A stretch of DNA of 24,119 nucleotides from Azolla pinnata. Its lineage: Eukaryota > Streptophyta > Polypodiopsida > Salviniales > Salviniaceae. The translations under genes and the position numbers were made by a program. Positions within the stretch are counted from its first letter, which is position 1, and every line of letters starts with the position of its first letter. The stretch covers positions 1 to 24,119 of the forward strand of contig JBBBWG010008502.1 of the NCBI GenBank assembly GCA_037176905.1, in the 5' to 3' direction. Below are positions 21,190 to 24,119 of the stretch, one piece after another. The notes under the pieces are model-generated. The model ran no database searches and was not told where the DNA came from. It was given only the letters and a program-made list of their open reading frames with translations.

Positions 21190-21279
21190 TGCATAGGTAA
21201 TTGTATCTTTTCTCTCCTCAAACACCTTTTGCAGATCTGTCCATTTCTTGATATCTGATGTGAGCTTGGACATCGGTAC

Positions 21280-21715
21280 CTTTGTCTTCCCACCATGCGT
21301 CCGGTGTCTATCTATGCCTCTGAATTTCGACAATTAGCATGTGATGTTCAGTGGGAGGATGTCGAAGCGCTCAGCGGCCCTTTTCGTTAGGACCTTTGAA
21401 GTGATGTTACAAATTTACTACTCAACTTCCCGGAGCCTACTTCTTTGTCGCAAGCCATCACACAAGCAATCAGTTGTAACAACCGACTTTGTGAGCTTCA
21501 TCAAGAGGAACGAGCGACATCAAGGTGACAACCTAGTTCGAGAACCCCTTCGACATCATCATCCAATGACCGAGTTTGAGGCCCACTCACCGAGGCTGAA
21601 CGAAGGTTTCGACAAACCAATGGACTATGCTTATACTATGGGGCCTCTCTACCCATCTACTTCATTTCTGCCCAAGCAGAACTAGCCGGCAAAAATGCTC
21701 TACGGCACTAACAAT
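21280..21715 (+). pseudogene. Ty3/gypsy gag remnant
   Basis: The frame through 21301-21365 reads VSIYASEFRQLACDVQWEDV, a typical end of the Ty3 capsid domain. After a frameshift FPEPTSLSQAITQAISCNN lies near 21430-21480. Near 21595-21690 an RFRQTNGLCLYYGA stretch matches the zinc-knuckle region of gag, with the second cysteine replaced by tyrosine and the rest of the knuckle lost. Stops interrupt it in several places. Confidence 0.75.
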
Positions 21716-21839
21716 CGGAAAATGATAGTGTCCAACTACAGTGGGAGGCATATAGTTGGACAATCCAAATTCATGTTGCTCCCAAAGTTCCACTATCTCC
21801 ATCGATGATTTTTCCTTATCGGTAACATCCATTTCAAGT

Positions 21840-22180
21840 CTATTTCGATTGATTTATTAGTGCTTCTCGATTCCAGGGCAATCACATGTTTTATGGATGA
21901 AAATTTTGTTCATAAACACAAATATTTGGTGGTTCGGTTATCCAAGCCAATTCTAGTGGAAGCTATCAATAGGCGTATTCTTTCCTTTGGCGCAATTACA
22001 GAAACCATTGGTCCACTCCTCTTCCAGCTCGGGGATCATCAAGAGGTCTTGAAGTTTCACATCATCACTTCACCATGACACCTAATAATACTTGGTTTGT
22101 CCTGGTTGAAGGCAGATAACCCAAATATCAATTGGTGCAACCATTCGATTACTTTTACATCGCCACCTCACCCGGAGATT
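21840..22180 (+). pseudogene. Ty3/gypsy protease remnant with altered active site
   Basis: The frame from 21860 reads LLDSRAITCFMDENFVHKHK, matching the retropepsin fold of Ty3 elements. The catalytic triplet Asp-Ser-Gly is Asp-Ser-Arg here (codon AGG at 21875-21877). A stop and one-base shift at 22076 separate it from ILGLSWLKADNPNINW, which normally continues the same domain. Confidence 0.85.
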
Positions 22181-22339
22181 TCATCGGTCAAAGTAGTATC
22201 TAATGATGCGGCATCAAAATGGCTTGAATCGGTTTCTAGCAATCAACTCTCCATTCGAGCCAGAACTAGCTCCAAGGCAGATGGTCATGTCCTAGTCTCA
22301 ACGAAGGCAATCGTGCATCATGCTTTTAAGTCGAACACC

Positions 22340-23340
22340 CTAAATCCTATGCAGATAACTGTCAACTCACTGTCCTCGAAGTACCAGGACTTTCAAGAAG
22401 TGTTCGAGAAAAAGAATGCGGATCACTTGCCTGAACATCAACCCTATGATTGTCCGATCGACTTGCAAGAAAGTGCTAGTCCCCCTTTTGGCCAAATTTA
22501 TGGGTTGTCCGAACTAGAGCTCTAGGCGCTTCAGACTTATCTCGATGAGAACCTTGAAAAGGGGTTTATTCAACGATCAAAATCGCCAGCAGGAGCTCCA
22601 ATATTGTTCGCGAAGAAAAAAGATGGCTTCTTACACCTCTGTGTCAACTATCGGGGTCTCAACAAGGTTACGATTCGCAATTGCTACCCATTAACTCTCA
22701 TCCCAAAGTTGCTCAATCGCCTCCGAACTGCACGACTCTTCTCTAAGATCGACCTTCAGGGAACATATAATTTGGTGCGGACCAAACCTAGAGACGAATG
22801 GAAAACCACTTTTCGAATGCGCTACGGTCATTTCGAGTATAAGGTAATGCCTTTCGGTCTCACTAATGCTCCTGCAGTGTTTGAACATATGATCAATGAC
22901 ATCTTCCGAGAATATCTACATCACTTTGTTGTGATCTATCTTGATAACATCTTGGTCTTCTCTTCGAATATCAAGCACACTCATCATGTCAAGTTAGTTC
23001 TCTCCAAATTTTTAGAACATGGACTCTATGCCAAACATGAAAAGTGTGAATTTGATCGTACTTCTATGAAGTTTCTTGGGTATGTTATCTCACCACAAGG
23101 AATCACAATTGACACACTAAAGGTTAAGACTATTCGAGAGTGGGCCGTTCCAACTCGAGTACGAGAGGTGCAATCATTTCTCGGCTTCGCCAATTTTTAC
23201 CGGCGCATCATAAAAGGATTTTTAGTGATTGCACAACCTCTCATTGCTCTTACTTGTAAGGAGGCTCCATTCACATGGACAACGGCTCAAATGGCATTCG
23301 ACTTGCTAAAACAGGCCCTTACAACAACACCGGTTTTTTT
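22340..23340 (+). pseudogene. Ty3/gypsy reverse transcriptase, catalytic box changed
   Basis: The reading starts with KYQDFQEVFEKKNADHLPEH (near 22379), has an in-frame TAG at 22523, then continues to 23340. Visible RT landmarks are FAKKKDGFLHLCVNYRGLN (22607-22663), LFSKIDLQGTYNLVR, VMPFGLTNAPAVFEHM, then YLDNILVFS (22937-22963) where the usual motif is YLDD, then FLGYVISPQGI, and the RNase H lead-in VQSFLGFANFYRRIIKGF. The second catalytic aspartate is Asn (AAC at 22946-22948). The long open stretch after 22526 shows that this part decayed less than the rest. Confidence 0.93.
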
Positions 23341-23765
23341 TTCATCCTGACCCAACTAAGCCTTTTCACGTCGAAACGGATGCTTCCGATTTCGCCATTG
23401 GGGCATTCCTCTCCCAACCGATGAGGTCAGTGAGCTTCACCCGATGGCTTATTATTCGCGCAAGTTCACTGCCCCCCGAATCAACTACCCCATCTGACAA
23501 GGAGCTTCTCGCTATCATTGCTACTTTCGAAGAATGGAGATCCTATTTGGCTGGGGCGCAACATCGAATCCAAGTGGTTACAGATCACAAAAATCTAATC
23601 TACTTCTTTGCCCCACGTACTTTATTTAAATTGCAGACAGGCGCGCTGGTCAACCTTCTTGGCAGACTATGCTTTCAACACATGAAGGCCGATATCTTGT
23701 CTCCCTAATTTGAGTTCGAGCTCACCCCTGAAGAAAAAGCCTATATCCAGCAGTCCTAGAGTCTA
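23341..23765 (+). pseudogene. Ty3/gypsy RNase H remnant, truncated
   Basis: A frameshift at a run of T residues (around 23335-23342) leads into PTKPFHVETDASDFAIGAF, the RNase H start. Further shifts lead to AYYSRKFTAPRINYP, then DKELLAIIATFEEWRSYLAG and VVTDHKNLIYFFAPRTL (to about 23625). Another shift gives a QARWSTFLADY-like piece. The element ends at about 23760-23775, where copia sequence of the other strand begins; integrase and the 3' LTR are missing. Confidence 0.85.
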
Positions 23766-23772
23766 TTAAAGC

Positions 23773-24119
23773 CTAACCAATTCCACAACTTGCTTGCTTG
23801 CCAAACTGACAGGCTTGACACACATGATACATATTACTTTCTCTAAACAACGGCAAACCACTAACCAAATTGCGTGACAACATGTTTTTCAGTTTTTTCA
23901 AATTTACATGTCCAATTCTCTTATGCCATAAATCTATTTCTGCTATATGCGTATTATCATTTGTAAGACACATTTGATGGTTTGAACTGTTGACCTCCAT
24001 TGTGAACAGTCTTCCTTCCTTTTTCCCTTTTTCAAGAAGCTTGAATCCTTTCCGAGGATCTTCCACAAAGCATCCTTTTTGAGTGAATCTGACCTGTAAT
24101 CCTTTCTCAACCATTTGTC
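23773..24119 (-). pseudogene. Ty1/copia GAG-pre-integrase fragment, runs off window
   Basis: On the minus strand, 24114-23773 encodes a GAG-pre-integrase domain: LWHKRIGHVNLKKLKNML, LVSGLPLF, then the CQACQFGKQ zinc-binding end that leads into copia integrase. The similarity stops at about 23790, at the join with the Ty3 remnant, so integrase is missing on this side. The upstream part (gag and protease side) should lie beyond the window end. The 113-codon stretch is open, with no damage seen. Confidence 0.88.

Overview
The window looks like nuclear DNA of a land plant. It is AT-rich, with spliceosomal introns, plant-type LTR retrotransposon remains (Ty1/copia and Ty3/gypsy), a LINE tail, and one gene of the ZIFL transporter family described from plants. 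I cannot narrow the lineage further from sequence alone. No RNA gene, CRISPR array or bacterial operon was seen.

Layout. 1-187 is a GC-richer stretch I could not identify. 188-1490 holds a decayed copia tail (end of reverse transcriptase, RNase H, 3' end) with a 131-bp tandem duplication and a 64-bp inverted copy of its own RNase H region. About 1488-2440 is a possible LTR followed by featureless AT-rich DNA. 2440-2955 is rich in GGTTAG-like motifs and ends in four degenerate ~29-bp repeats, directly followed by eight perfect CGCAAAA heptamers. 3070-3555 (+) is a small intact gene for an oxidoreductase-like (PF09791-type) protein. 3600-8028 is mostly non-coding with simple repeats and one short duplication.

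The main gene is on the minus strand, 14178 to 8029. Hand splicing gives 17 exons with consistent phases and a 486-residue major facilitator protein carrying all four ZIFL-type motifs. Two of its 16 introns appear to use GC-AG borders. Its first intron carries a tetranucleotide microsatellite tract.

14660-24119 is a graveyard of transposable elements. It holds LTR-like pieces, a LINE fragment with a zinc-binding tail (-), a Ty3/gypsy remnant (-) whose reverse transcriptase half lies next to LTR-like DNA, an unrecognised charged reading frame with an internal duplication (-), and a ~285-bp inverted-repeat element. A second Ty3/gypsy remnant (+) runs from gag to RNase H, with damaged protease and reverse transcriptase active sites, and it is cut off by a copia fragment (-) that runs off the window end.

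I found no coordinated new system. The two host genes face opposite ways about 4.5 kb apart and show no sign of acting together. The points most worth checking are the paired non-canonical introns in the ZIFL gene, the rearranged left edge, the heptamer array beside the PF09791-type gene, and the unidentified inverted-repeat element and minus-strand frame near 20.2-21.2 kb.
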